NCBI GenBank assembly: GCA_028699915.1
Contig: JAQVTR010000010.1
Location: 1-49,959, forward strand
Reading direction: 5' to 3'
From: Fidelibacterota bacterium
GTDB lineage: Bacteria; Fidelibacterota; Fidelibacteria; Fidelibacterales; Fidelibacteraceae
DNA: 49,959 bases
Part shown: piece after piece, positions 15,741 to 23,444 of the stretch
Layout: every line of letters begins with the position of its first letter
Numbering within the stretch: the first letter of the stretch is position 1
Position numbers and translations under genes: made by a program
Notes under the pieces: model-generated
Seen by the model: the letters and a program-made list of their open reading frames with translations, nothing else
The model's database searches: none
Told to the model about the DNA's origin: nothing

Positions 15741-17369
15741 TCAATGCAGTTTAAAATGGTTGACCAGCGGCATCTTCCGGCCGGGACCAAAGGCCTTGGC
15801 GGTACATTTAAGTCCGGGTGCCGCTTGACGCCGTTTATATTCGTTTATGCGAATAAGATCGTAGATACGATAAACCAGTTCCGCATCAGCGCTTTCCCGG
15901 ATAAGCGTGTCAATTTCTTTGCGGTTGTAAAGAATATCATCGACCAGCGGGCCGGTAATGTCATAATCGAAGGGGTCAAACTGATTTTCGGCCAGCTCTG
16001 CCGAGGGCTGTTTCAGTATGCTGTTTTCCGGGATCACGGAATAAGCATAGCGCTCATTCAGATAGCGGGCCAGGCGATAAACTTCCGGTTTGTTCAGATC
16101 GCTAATGGGTGCCAGAGCTCCGCACATATCGCCGTACAAGGTGCAGTAGCCCAGCGCCAGTTCGGTCTTGTTACCGGTGGTCAGCAACAGTGCGTGCTTT
16201 TTGTTGGCGATAGACATCAGCAGGGTGCCGCGGATGCGGGCCTGCAGATTTTCTTCGGCAAGTCCGAAAGCGCTTCCCGCAAAAGGTTTTTTCAGCGTAT
16301 CAAGAAATTGTTCATAAATATCCGAAATCGGAAGCACTTCGTAATGCATTCCCAGATTGCGGCTGCATTCCTCTGCATCCTTCAGGGAATGGGTACTGCT
16401 GAATTTGGAGGGCAATGCATAGCCGTAAACATGTTCGGCACCCAGGGCTTCCACAGCTAAAACAGCGACAAGCGCAGAGTCGATTCCCCCGCTCATGCCG
16501 ATAAGCGCGTCCTTAAAACCGCTCTTTTTGAAATAATCCCGGATCCCCAGCGTCAGCGCAGCGCGCAGCTCAGCGTTGATATCCGCAGCAGGCTCCAGCA
16601 GCGTTTCCGTTCTCATTCCATCGCGGAATCTGCAGAAAACAAGATCTTCACGGAATGCCGCCGCCAGCGCCGCAATCCGGCCATCCGCATCCATCGCAAA
16701 GCTATTCCCGTCAAAGATCAGCTCGTCCTGTCCACCGACCAGGTTCACATAGACAAAAGGCAGCCCGGTTTTACGGATTTTTGCCTGGACCCGCTCACGG
16801 CGTTCCCGAAATTTTCCGTTGCTGAATGGCGATGCGGATGCGTTTAAAATAATATCTGCACCCTGTTTTGCCAAAAGGTCCGTGACCTTATTATCATAGC
16901 GCTCGTCCCAGAGATCTTCGCAGATCTCAATACCCAGCCGCAGCGATTTCCCATGCAAATCTACTTCAACCGGCTGCGGGGCGGCAGCGGGCGTAAAATA
17001 GCGCAATTCGTCAAATACGTCATAAGTGGGGAGATTGGTCTTTCCTACGATTGCGAGGATCTTTCCCCGCTGCAGGACCGCAATGGCGTTATAGATCTTT
17101 CCCGCTTCTTCGTGCACCGTACCCAGCAGCGTAATACTTTCCCCGCAAGCGGCGGCAACACGCTGCAGCGCTTCGCGGCAACGCGTGAGAAAGAGTTTAT
17201 CCAAAAGGAGATCCTGCGGCGGATAGGCACAGAGCGTCAGTTCCGGAAAAAGCACAATATCCGCGCCTTTGCGCTCTGCAGCGGCCATGGTATCCATGAT
17301 CTTGCGGGTATTGCCGGGCAGGTCCCCCACAATGACATTGATCTGGCTTAAGGCAATATTTAAATCCAT
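15741..17369 (-). CDS. nadE: Glutamine-dependent NAD+ synthetase
   Basis: 542 aa two-domain enzyme that makes NAD+ from deamido-NAD+ with glutamine and ATP. Residues 1-255 are the nitrilase-type glutaminase: FPELTL (Glu43), GKTNLPTYDVFDE (Lys110), LGIEICEDLW (Cys150), the Glu-Lys-Cys triad intact. Residues 265-542 are the synthetase with the PP-loop GMSGGIDSAL (293-298) and TTGNKTELALGYCTLYGDMCG. The C-terminus (RRQAAPGLKCTAKAFGPGRKMP) is typical. Starts four bases after the acylphosphatase stop, so the two are one unit. The 187-bp gap upstream of comEC (15554-15740) shows no gene. Confidence 0.96.
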   Translation of the reverse strand: MDLNIALSQINVIVGDLPGNTRKIMDTMAAAERKGADIVLFPELTLCAYPPQDLLLDKLFLTRCREALQRVAAACGESITLLGTVHEEAGKIYNAIAVLQRGKILAIVGKTNLPTYDVFDELRYFTPAAAPQPVEVDLHGKSLRLGIEICEDLWDERYDNKVTDLLAKQGADIILNASASPFSNGKFRERRERVQAKIRKTGLPFVYVNLVGGQDELIFDGNSFAMDADGRIAALAAAFREDLVFCRFRDGMRTETLLEPAADINAELRAALTLGIRDYFKKSGFKDALIGMSGGIDSALVAVLAVEALGAEHVYGYALPSKFSSTHSLKDAEECSRNLGMHYEVLPISDIYEQFLDTLKKPFAGSAFGLAEENLQARIRGTLLMSIANKKHALLLTTGNKTELALGYCTLYGDMCGALAPISDLNKPEVYRLARYLNERYAYSVIPENSILKQPSAELAENQFDPFDYDITGPLVDDILYNRKEIDTLIRESADAELVYRIYDLIRINEYKRRQAAPGLKCTAKAFGPGRKMPLVNHFKLH

Positions 17370-17373
17370 GTTT

Positions 17374-17652
17374 TCAGGTCCTTATCCGGAAGGAATCAAA
17401 ACTGATCTTTTCATCGCAAGCTTCCCGCCGGATCTTTGTAACCCTTGCGCGGGAGGGACCCTTTCGGAGATATTCGATGAAATTTTCCAGGTTGCTGATT
17501 TTCCCCTTTGCGATAATTTCCACATCGCCGCGACTGCTGTTGCGGACATAACCGCGTATGCCCAGCGCATCTGCCTGCTGTTTGGCAAACCAGCGGTAGC
17601 CAACCATCTGGACTTGGCCGCTGATGGTAATTTTTACGGTTTCTTCATTCAT
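17374..17652 (-). CDS. acyP: Acylphosphatase
   Basis: 92 aa, the family's usual size; hydrolyses acylphosphates. The signature ISGQVQMVGYRWFAKQQADALGIRGYVRN has the two catalytic residues, Arg20 and Asn38, and is followed by SSRGDVEIIAKG. Sits four bases ahead of nadE. A strong terminator lies just upstream, so it probably has its own promoter in the short gap or depends on read-through from thioredoxin. Confidence 0.93.
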   Translation of the reverse strand: MNEETVKITISGQVQMVGYRWFAKQQADALGIRGYVRNSSRGDVEIIAKGKISNLENFIEYLRKGPSRARVTKIRREACDEKISFDSFRIRT

Positions 17653-17657
17653 CTATA

Positions 17658-17689
17658 AAAAGAACCCGGGTTGTCCCCGGGTGTTCTTT
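17658..17689 (-). terminator. Rho-independent terminator of the thioredoxin gene
   Basis: GAACACCCGGGG-ACAA-CCCGGGTTCTTTTTAT on the minus strand; it starts at the thioredoxin stop codon itself. It separates thioredoxin from acylphosphatase-nadE. Confidence 0.8.
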
Positions 17690-18014
17690 ATACCAGTTTT
17701 ACGATACGTGCCTCAAGTTCGCTCTTGGGAACGTTCCCTATTACCTGATCCATGACCTTTCCGCCTTTAAAGAACAGCAGTGTGGGAATGGAACGGATAC
17801 CAAACTGTCCGGCGATCATCGGGGAATTGTCAACATTGACTTTGGCAATGACAACCTTTCCTTCATGGTCTTTGGCTATTTCTTCCAGCTTGGGTGCGAT
17901 CATGCGGCAGGGTCCGCACCAGGGCGCCCAGAAATCCACCAGTACCGGCAACGTGTTCTCAAGTACCTTTTCCTTGAAGTTTTGATCATTAACTTCAACG
18001 GTGAGTTGCGACAT
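17688..18014 (-). CDS. trxA: Thioredoxin
   Basis: 108 aa from ATG 18014, which has GGAGG eight bases upstream; the open frame runs ten codons further but without a ribosome site. Redox site FWAPWCGPCRMIAPKL (Cys33, Cys36) and the cis-proline loop RSIPTLLFFKGG are intact. Cytoplasmic general disulfide reductase. Standard length, no signal peptide. It follows the ABC permease by 63 bp. Confidence 0.96.
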   Translation of the reverse strand: MSQLTVEVNDQNFKEKVLENTLPVLVDFWAPWCGPCRMIAPKLEEIAKDHEGKVVIAKVNVDNSPMIAGQFGIRSIPTLLFFKGGKVMDQVIGNVPKSELEARIVKLV

Positions 18015-18077
18015 ATATTTCCTCCACTTTTTTTCTCGCAGCAATATAGCAATAAAATGACAAAATAAACACGAAAA

Positions 18078-19334
18078 TCATTTTCTCAGCCACTGCAGCA
18101 CCTCTTTCAGGGTCGCGCGTTTTCCGTACATCAGAATGCGTGTGCGGAAAAGTTTGCTGCCGGCCCAAATGATCAGCAGCATCCAAAAGATCTGGTACAA
18201 CATCATTCCCAGGATCTCCCAGAAAGGCGCTGAAAGCATGCCGATCTTCAGGATCATCATAAAGGGCGTTGTCAGCGGAATAAAGGCCAAGATAGTCGCC
18301 AGCGGCGTTTGCGGGTTCATCATAATGGGCTGAATGAGCATAATGGGCAGAACGGCAAAAAGGCTGAGATATCCAACCGATTGCTGGGCATCCCGCTCGT
18401 TGTCAAAAAGCGAACCCAGTCCCACATAGAGCGAGGCATACATAAAATAACCCAGAATAAAATACAGAAAATACCAGATCATTGCGGGCGTAAACACATC
18501 CGCGACATGCAGATCCAAATTCAGCGCAGAACCGCCCAGGAGCGTGAACAACAAAATAATAAAAAGATAAAGCAAGATCTGAAAAACACCCAGCATGCCG
18601 ATGCCGATGATCTTGCCGGTCATCAGTTGCCGAGGTTTTACCGCGGACATCAGGATCTCGATAATACGGTTCGAGCGTTCCTCTATCACACCGCTGATCA
18701 GCATGGAAGAGCTCATGACCACTCCCATGACCAGCAGCCACAGAAAGATACCGGGCACGCCGTAGCGGGCGATCAGGTTGGAGCGTGAAGCATCCCCGCC
18801 TTTGCCGATCTCATACATTGTGATCCGCGGTTTTTTCAGCAGATAATCCAGGTCTGCCTTGGTCAGGCCCAGCGACAAGATCCGCTCTTCCATACTGAAT
18901 TTTTGCAGCGACTGTTCCAGTCGGGAAATTTCTTCAATTCCCACATCCTGCCGGTGGTAGATCTCAATCCTGGCATCCCGTGCAAAATCCGGGCGGATAA
19001 GCAGCAGAACATCAACGAATCCGTCACGGATCAATGTGTGGACAAGCGTATCATGATTGTCCGGTGTGGACGAATAGGCCTGAATGCGGTAGACGGGTTC
19101 ACCGTTCTTGTTTAAAAATGCCGTGGAAAAATGGGTCTCCAGTTTTTCGTAAAGCCCGTCGTTCTGATCGATAATACCCAGGTTTTTTTCATCGATATCC
19201 GCATTCATGGCCATAAAGGTGGGAACGATGGCGATCAGAAGCACAACAAAAGGCATCAGCATCGATACCAGAAAGGCCTTGGATCGCAGACCGCGCTTTA
19301 ATTCCCATTGAATAATGCTGAATGTTTTATTCAA
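18078..19334 (-). CDS. ABC-2 type transporter permease (NatB-like)
   Basis: 418 aa. I place the start at TTG 19334 (LNKTFSIIQWELKRGLRSK), with GGAG seven bases upstream and an 8-bp overlap with the ATPase gene; an upstream ATG at 19367 would overlap by 41 bp and lacks a ribosome site. First membrane helix at about 22-42 (AFLVSMLMPFVVLLIAIVP), then a 130-residue extracytoplasmic domain, then about five helices from residue 200 on. This is the layout of NatB/YhaP-type ABC-2 permeases that export ions, peptides or other small molecules. The substrate is unknown. It is the last gene of the MoxR-containing train. Confidence 0.85.
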   Translation of the reverse strand: MNKTFSIIQWELKRGLRSKAFLVSMLMPFVVLLIAIVPTFMAMNADIDEKNLGIIDQNDGLYEKLETHFSTAFLNKNGEPVYRIQAYSSTPDNHDTLVHTLIRDGFVDVLLLIRPDFARDARIEIYHRQDVGIEEISRLEQSLQKFSMEERILSLGLTKADLDYLLKKPRITMYEIGKGGDASRSNLIARYGVPGIFLWLLVMGVVMSSSMLISGVIEERSNRIIEILMSAVKPRQLMTGKIIGIGMLGVFQILLYLFIILLFTLLGGSALNLDLHVADVFTPAMIWYFLYFILGYFMYASLYVGLGSLFDNERDAQQSVGYLSLFAVLPIMLIQPIMMNPQTPLATILAFIPLTTPFMMILKIGMLSAPFWEILGMMLYQIFWMLLIIWAGSKLFRTRILMYGKRATLKEVLQWLRK

Positions 19335-20040
19335 TTTTCTCTCCTGCCAGCGCAATAAAGGCTTCATCCAGCGATCCGCCGTATTGCGTCTTGATATCCT
19401 GTGTCGCTCCCTGCGCCTTGACCTCTCCCCGGTGGATCAGGCACAGATAATCGCAGTTTTCTTCCACTTTTGCCATCAGGTGCGTACTTAGGATGACCGT
19501 ACGGTCCTGGACCTTGAAATCTTTCATAATATCCCGGAGTATCTTCTGGTTGATGGGATCCAGCCCCGTAAAGGGTTCATCCAGGATCATTAGCTGCGGA
19601 TCGTTGATGACGGCAATTAGAAATTGCACCTTCTGCTGATTGCCTTTGGAAAGTTCATAGACCTTTTTATCGGCCAGTTCCCCGATCTGCAGACGGGAGA
19701 ACCAGTAAGACGCGCTGCTCTTTGCATCGGCCGCAGTCATGGAACGCAGTTTTGCAAAATATTCCACCACGTCTCTCACGACCGCTTTCTGATACAGGCC
19801 GCGCTCTTCCGGCAGATAGCCGATACGGCTGTGATCATAGCGCTCGCCGGGTATTCCGTCAATAAGAATGTGCCCGGAATCCGGCTGAATAATGTTCATG
19901 ATCATGCGCAGGGTCGTGGTTTTACCCGCTCCGTTGGGACCCAGAAGTCCAAAGATCCGGCCGCGGGGGATGTCCAGGGAAATATTGTTGACGGCTTTCA
20001 CTCCCGTAAAGGACTTGCTGATGCCTTCAATCTTTAACAT
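19327..20040 (-). CDS. ABC transporter ATP-binding protein (NatA-like)
   Basis: 237 aa from ATG 20040 (MLKIEGISKSF) with GGGAG upstream; a longer open frame to 20091 is an N-terminal artefact. Walker A LLGPNGAGKTT (34-42), signature LSKGNQQK (129-136), Walker B LMILDEPFTGLDP (149-161), switch His in LSTHL. The LSKGNQQK form is typical of the NatA/drug-export subgroup. Partner of the permease downstream. Starts 13 bases after the BatD-like gene, so the exporter is part of the MoxR operon. Confidence 0.92.
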   Translation of the reverse strand: MLKIEGISKSFTGVKAVNNISLDIPRGRIFGLLGPNGAGKTTTLRMIMNIIQPDSGHILIDGIPGERYDHSRIGYLPEERGLYQKAVVRDVVEYFAKLRSMTAADAKSSASYWFSRLQIGELADKKVYELSKGNQQKVQFLIAVINDPQLMILDEPFTGLDPINQKILRDIMKDFKVQDRTVILSTHLMAKVEENCDYLCLIHRGEVKAQGATQDIKTQYGGSLDEAFIALAGEKIE

Positions 20041-20053
20041 ATCGCTCCCTTTT

Positions 20054-21001
20054 TCATTTCCGTTCTTCATCCGCTTCCCCGTTACGGGCATTTTCTTCCG
20101 TTTCCGTCATGCCGGGATTCAGGCGTTCATCGCTCTCCGCGATCAGATCCCGGACACGCTGCAGATCAAGATCACAGCGCACTTTTGAAGCCTGTACCTT
20201 TGCGAATTTTACCAGATCCGCAAAGTTTAAAAAGTCCCGAAGTTCCGGTAAAAGCGCTGTTCCGACGCGCGTTTCCAGCTCATGCAGCAATCCGCTGGTC
20301 GTCATTTCCTGAAGATGAACAAAAAACACCGCTTCATAATACTCGCGTATAATATAGGTCAATTCCAGATAAAATGCCTTCCATTCCGCGTTTTCCGGAT
20401 AATGTTTTTTCAAAAGAGAATCCAGGGCGCGTTCCGCTTTTTCGCGCGGGGGCAACCAGAATTCCATGGGCATCTTTTGCGTGCCGTTTCGGCTCCGAAG
20501 TCCAAAATAGAGCAGCAGTCCGGCCGTAGAAAGAAGTAAAAGCGTGATCAGGATTTCCCACCAGCGCAGAAGCATAAGGGGTACCGGTGTTTGCAGGGGA
20601 AGCGCAGAAGCCGTGCTGTCCAGAACGGAATAGATATAGAGAAATTTTTCAGGCGTGTAAAGGGTATCGGCAGCTTCATCCCCGGATTCGCGGTAAAGGA
20701 TCAGGGGCATTGCCGGGATCCGGACAAAACCCGTATCAAAGGCGGCACCCTCAAATTCCGTACGGTACTTTCGCTGTATTTTCCGGGTAATTCCGGCGGA
20801 TTGTTCCAGCACCTCGAAATCACGCACCCACTCCCGTACATCCGGTGCTATCACCTTTGTTCCTTCCGGAAGGTGCAAACTGTAGCGTACCCGGATACGG
20901 TCACCGATATGCAGTTTTTCTTCGGGATATTCCGCTTTGATGCGCAGTTCTGCGGCAAGAAGGGGCAAGATCAGCAAAAGTGTCAGGATGAGGCGTTTCA
21001 T
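20054..21001 (-). CDS. BatD-like membrane protein of the MoxR/DUF58 module
   Basis: 315 aa. Signal peptide (MKRLILTLLLILPLLAAE), an extracytoplasmic beta-rich domain (about 20-135, with LHIGDRIRVRYSLHLPEGTKV), one membrane helix at about 146-168 (ILITLLLLSTAGLLLYFGL), and a cytoplasmic helical domain ending in an acidic tail. This matches the plan of BatD/DUF4381 proteins found next to MoxR and vWA proteins. Known: Bat clusters are linked to envelope stress and oxygen tolerance, with unclear biochemistry. It overlaps the DUF58 stop by four bases (ATGA). I am sure of the context class, less of the exact family. Confidence 0.65.
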   Translation of the reverse strand: MKRLILTLLLILPLLAAELRIKAEYPEEKLHIGDRIRVRYSLHLPEGTKVIAPDVREWVRDFEVLEQSAGITRKIQRKYRTEFEGAAFDTGFVRIPAMPLILYRESGDEAADTLYTPEKFLYIYSVLDSTASALPLQTPVPLMLLRWWEILITLLLLSTAGLLLYFGLRSRNGTQKMPMEFWLPPREKAERALDSLLKKHYPENAEWKAFYLELTYIIREYYEAVFFVHLQEMTTSGLLHELETRVGTALLPELRDFLNFADLVKFAKVQASKVRCDLDLQRVRDLIAESDERLNPGMTETEENARNGEADEERK

Positions 21002-21879
21002 CGGTACTGTTGCCTTCCGCGGGTTTTAAAAAAGCGGTTCAACGGTTCAATGTAAGAGGTATCGGTACGGATATGGATCAGGTCTGTCTTACTTTTACGG
21101 CTCAGCTGTTCCAATACGCGAGTACGCTCAAGATAGCTCCGGGCATAGGCATCGCGTACTGTCTTCAGGGAAGTATCTATCAGTGTTTGCCTGCCGTTTT
21201 CGGCGTCGTAAATCGGCAGCAGCCCCAGATCCGGCAATTCCGTATCCAGCGGATCTACAATGTGGACCAGTATCAGATCGTGGCGGTTGGCGACCGCTTT
21301 CAGCGCCTGCTCAAAATCGGTATCGTAAAAATCGCTGAGCAGAAAGACAATGCTGCGTTTTTTTGCCACTCGGGACAGGAATTCCAAGGCTTTGTCAATG
21401 CGCGTACCGCGGTCTTCGTATTCCCCAAACAGCACTTCGCGAATCAGCTGCATGGCATAGGCTTTCCCTTTGCGGGGGGAAAGGTACTTTTCCACCTTAT
21501 CGGAAAAATTAATGAGTCCCACCTTGTCGCCGTTGCGGATAGCACTAAAAGCCAGTACTGCGCAGATCTCCGCCGCAATTTCGCTCTTAAAACGTTCTCT
21601 GCTGCCCACCCGGCCGGAAGCGGAAACATCAAAAATAAAATAGACGGTCAGTTCACGCTCTTCTTCCATAACCTTGACATAAGGTTTGTTGTTGCGTGCC
21701 GTGACATTCCAGTCGATGACCCGCACATCATCGCCGGGTTGATATTCGCGCACTTCGGAAAAGGACATGCCTTTTCCTTTAAAAATAGAGCGGTATTCGC
21801 CCGAAAAAACGTCATTGACGATGCGGCGTGTTTGGATTTCAACCTGTTTGACTTTTTTTAATATCTCGCGCGGCAGCAT
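20998..21879 (-). CDS. DUF58 protein with von Willebrand A-like domain
   Basis: 293 aa. Contains the DUF58 hallmark FSEVREYQPGDDVRVIDWNVTARNNKPYVKVMEEER (given in part; about 38-76) and a vWA-type metal site FDVSASG (DxSxS). Cytoplasmic; such proteins pair with MoxR AAA+ ATPases and may deliver or remodel partners. Starts two bases after the MoxR stop and its stop overlaps the BatD-like start, so all three are translationally linked. Confidence 0.92.
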   Translation of the reverse strand: MLPREILKKVKQVEIQTRRIVNDVFSGEYRSIFKGKGMSFSEVREYQPGDDVRVIDWNVTARNNKPYVKVMEEERELTVYFIFDVSASGRVGSRERFKSEIAAEICAVLAFSAIRNGDKVGLINFSDKVEKYLSPRKGKAYAMQLIREVLFGEYEDRGTRIDKALEFLSRVAKKRSIVFLLSDFYDTDFEQALKAVANRHDLILVHIVDPLDTELPDLGLLPIYDAENGRQTLIDTSLKTVRDAYARSYLERTRVLEQLSRKSKTDLIHIRTDTSYIEPLNRFFKTRGRQQYR

Positions 21880-21881
21880 GA

Positions 21882-22874
21882 TCAGGGGACCGGGATGGTA
21901 TCAAAGACCTTTTGAATGACATTTTCGACGGTAATGTCTTCCGCTTCAGCTTCAAAGGAAAGCAGAATACGATGACGCAGGACATCCATGCCCATTTCGC
22001 GGATATCTTCGGGGGTTACATAGCCGCGATGCCGGAGGAAGGCATGGGCTTTGGCCGCTCTGACCAGGTTCAGCGAGGCGCGCGGTGAGGCACCTACATC
22101 AATAAGATCCCGTAACGATTCGAGTTTGTAGCGTTCTGGATAACGGGTTGCGAACACTATATCGGTCACATATTTGTGGATCTTCTCGTCCACGTAGATG
22201 CCCCGCAGCACCTTGCGGGCTTTGAGGATCTGAGCGGGTTCCACGACCGGTGAGACGTTTTCGGGAAGCACATTGGAAGTCAGCAGGCTCAGCATTTTCA
22301 TCTCTTCATCCTGGCTGGGATAATCCACTTTGACCTTGAGCATAAAACGATCCACCTGAGCTTCCGGCAAAGGATAGGTGCCTTCCTGTTCAATGGGATT
22401 TTGGGTGGCAAGGACCAGGAAAGGCTCTTCCAGCGGATAGCTGTTGTCTCCGATACTGACTTGTTTTTCCTGCATTGCTTCCAGCAGTGCCGCCTGAACT
22501 TTTGCAGGCGAACGGTTGATCTCGTCCGCCAGGATAATATTTGCAAAGACAGGACCCTTGCGGACTTCAAAGCTGGAATTCTTTTGATTGTAAATGAGCG
22601 TTCCGATCAGGTCCGAAGGCAGAAGGTCCGGCGTGAACTGAATGCGATGGAAGCGGGTATTGATAGCCTGCGCCAATGATTTAACCGCCAATGTTTTGGC
22701 CAGCCCGGGCACGCCTTCCAGCAGGATATGGCCTTCCGAAAGCAAACCGATCAGCAGTCGCTCCAGCATTTTTTCCTGACCGATCAGAACCTTATGAAGT
22801 TCGTTGCGGATCTTATCCAGGAATAAGCTTTCCGCCTGAATCTGTTCGTTTAACAGAGCAAGATTGAATTCCAT
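21882..22874 (-). CDS. MoxR-family AAA+ ATPase
   Basis: 330 aa. Walker A EGVPGLAKT (54-61), Walker B IILADEINRSPAKVQAALLEAMQE, sensor 1 LATQNPIEQEGTYPLPEAQVDRF, and the C-terminal lid with GASPRASL. Full family length. MoxR ATPases act as chaperones for partner complexes, usually with vWA proteins encoded next to them, as here. The gene begins 11 bases after the BamD-like lipoprotein stop, joining the module to the outer-membrane assembly genes. Confidence 0.94.
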   Translation of the reverse strand: MEFNLALLNEQIQAESLFLDKIRNELHKVLIGQEKMLERLLIGLLSEGHILLEGVPGLAKTLAVKSLAQAINTRFHRIQFTPDLLPSDLIGTLIYNQKNSSFEVRKGPVFANIILADEINRSPAKVQAALLEAMQEKQVSIGDNSYPLEEPFLVLATQNPIEQEGTYPLPEAQVDRFMLKVKVDYPSQDEEMKMLSLLTSNVLPENVSPVVEPAQILKARKVLRGIYVDEKIHKYVTDIVFATRYPERYKLESLRDLIDVGASPRASLNLVRAAKAHAFLRHRGYVTPEDIREMGMDVLRHRILLSFEAEAEDITVENVIQKVFDTIPVP

Positions 22875-22885
22875 GTGCTTCTCCC

Positions 22886-23386
22886 CTATTTCTTTTCCGA
22901 ACCTTGCATAATGCCTTTCAGCTCCTCGATTTGATCCAGTTCTTTTCCCAGATTCCGCAATTCAAATTTTACGGATTCAACAAGGGGATGCTCCGGATAA
23001 TCCCGGATAAATTTATTGTATTCGTCTTTAGCGCGGTCAAAATCCCGCATGATATTGGCAAGGGTGTAGCCGGCCATAAAGCGGGCTTTAGGTGCGTCTT
23101 CATGAGAAGGATACTCATCGGCAATGTAGGCAAATTTCCGGACGCTGTTTTCAAAGTCCTGTAAATCGCCGCCGTAGATCTCCGCCATGCGGTAATTGGC
23201 CTTAACGGCAAGCGGATCATCCGGGTAGGTATTGGAAAGTTTTTCAAGCGTTTTGATCGCCCGGCTGGTTTTTTCCTGCTCATAAAGCGCCGCACCGTCC
23301 TGAAACATTTTTTCTGCCGTTCGTTTGTCGGTACAGGAAAGCAGTAAAACTGCAGTCAGGAACAGGATACCGATTTTTTTCTTCAT
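22886..23386 (-). CDS. BamD/YbgF-like TPR lipoprotein
   Basis: 166 aa from ATG 23386 (MKKKIGILFLTAVLLLSC, lipobox Cys18). GGAG lies 11 bases upstream. The mature part is helical repeats: AEKMFQDGAALYEQEKTSRAIKTLEKLSNTYPDDP, then KANYRMAEIYGG and KARFMAGYTLANIMRDFDRAKDEYNKFIRDYPEHPL, each a TPR-like pair. BamD in the Bam complex and YbgF-like proteins share this plan; at 166 aa it is shorter than E. coli BamD (about 245). Its place directly after a TamA/BamA-like gene supports an outer-membrane assembly role. Confidence 0.72.
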   Translation of the reverse strand: MKKKIGILFLTAVLLLSCTDKRTAEKMFQDGAALYEQEKTSRAIKTLEKLSNTYPDDPLAVKANYRMAEIYGGDLQDFENSVRKFAYIADEYPSHEDAPKARFMAGYTLANIMRDFDRAKDEYNKFIRDYPEHPLVESVKFELRNLGKELDQIEELKGIMQGSEKK

Positions 23387-23444
23387 AGTACTAGATCTCC
23401 TCAACTTACTTTTCGTATGCATGCTAATTTACGCGTTCATAAGG

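Noticed and set aside
21010-21861. Plus-strand 283-codon frame
   Set aside because: Antisense to the DUF58 gene, whose motifs are clear.
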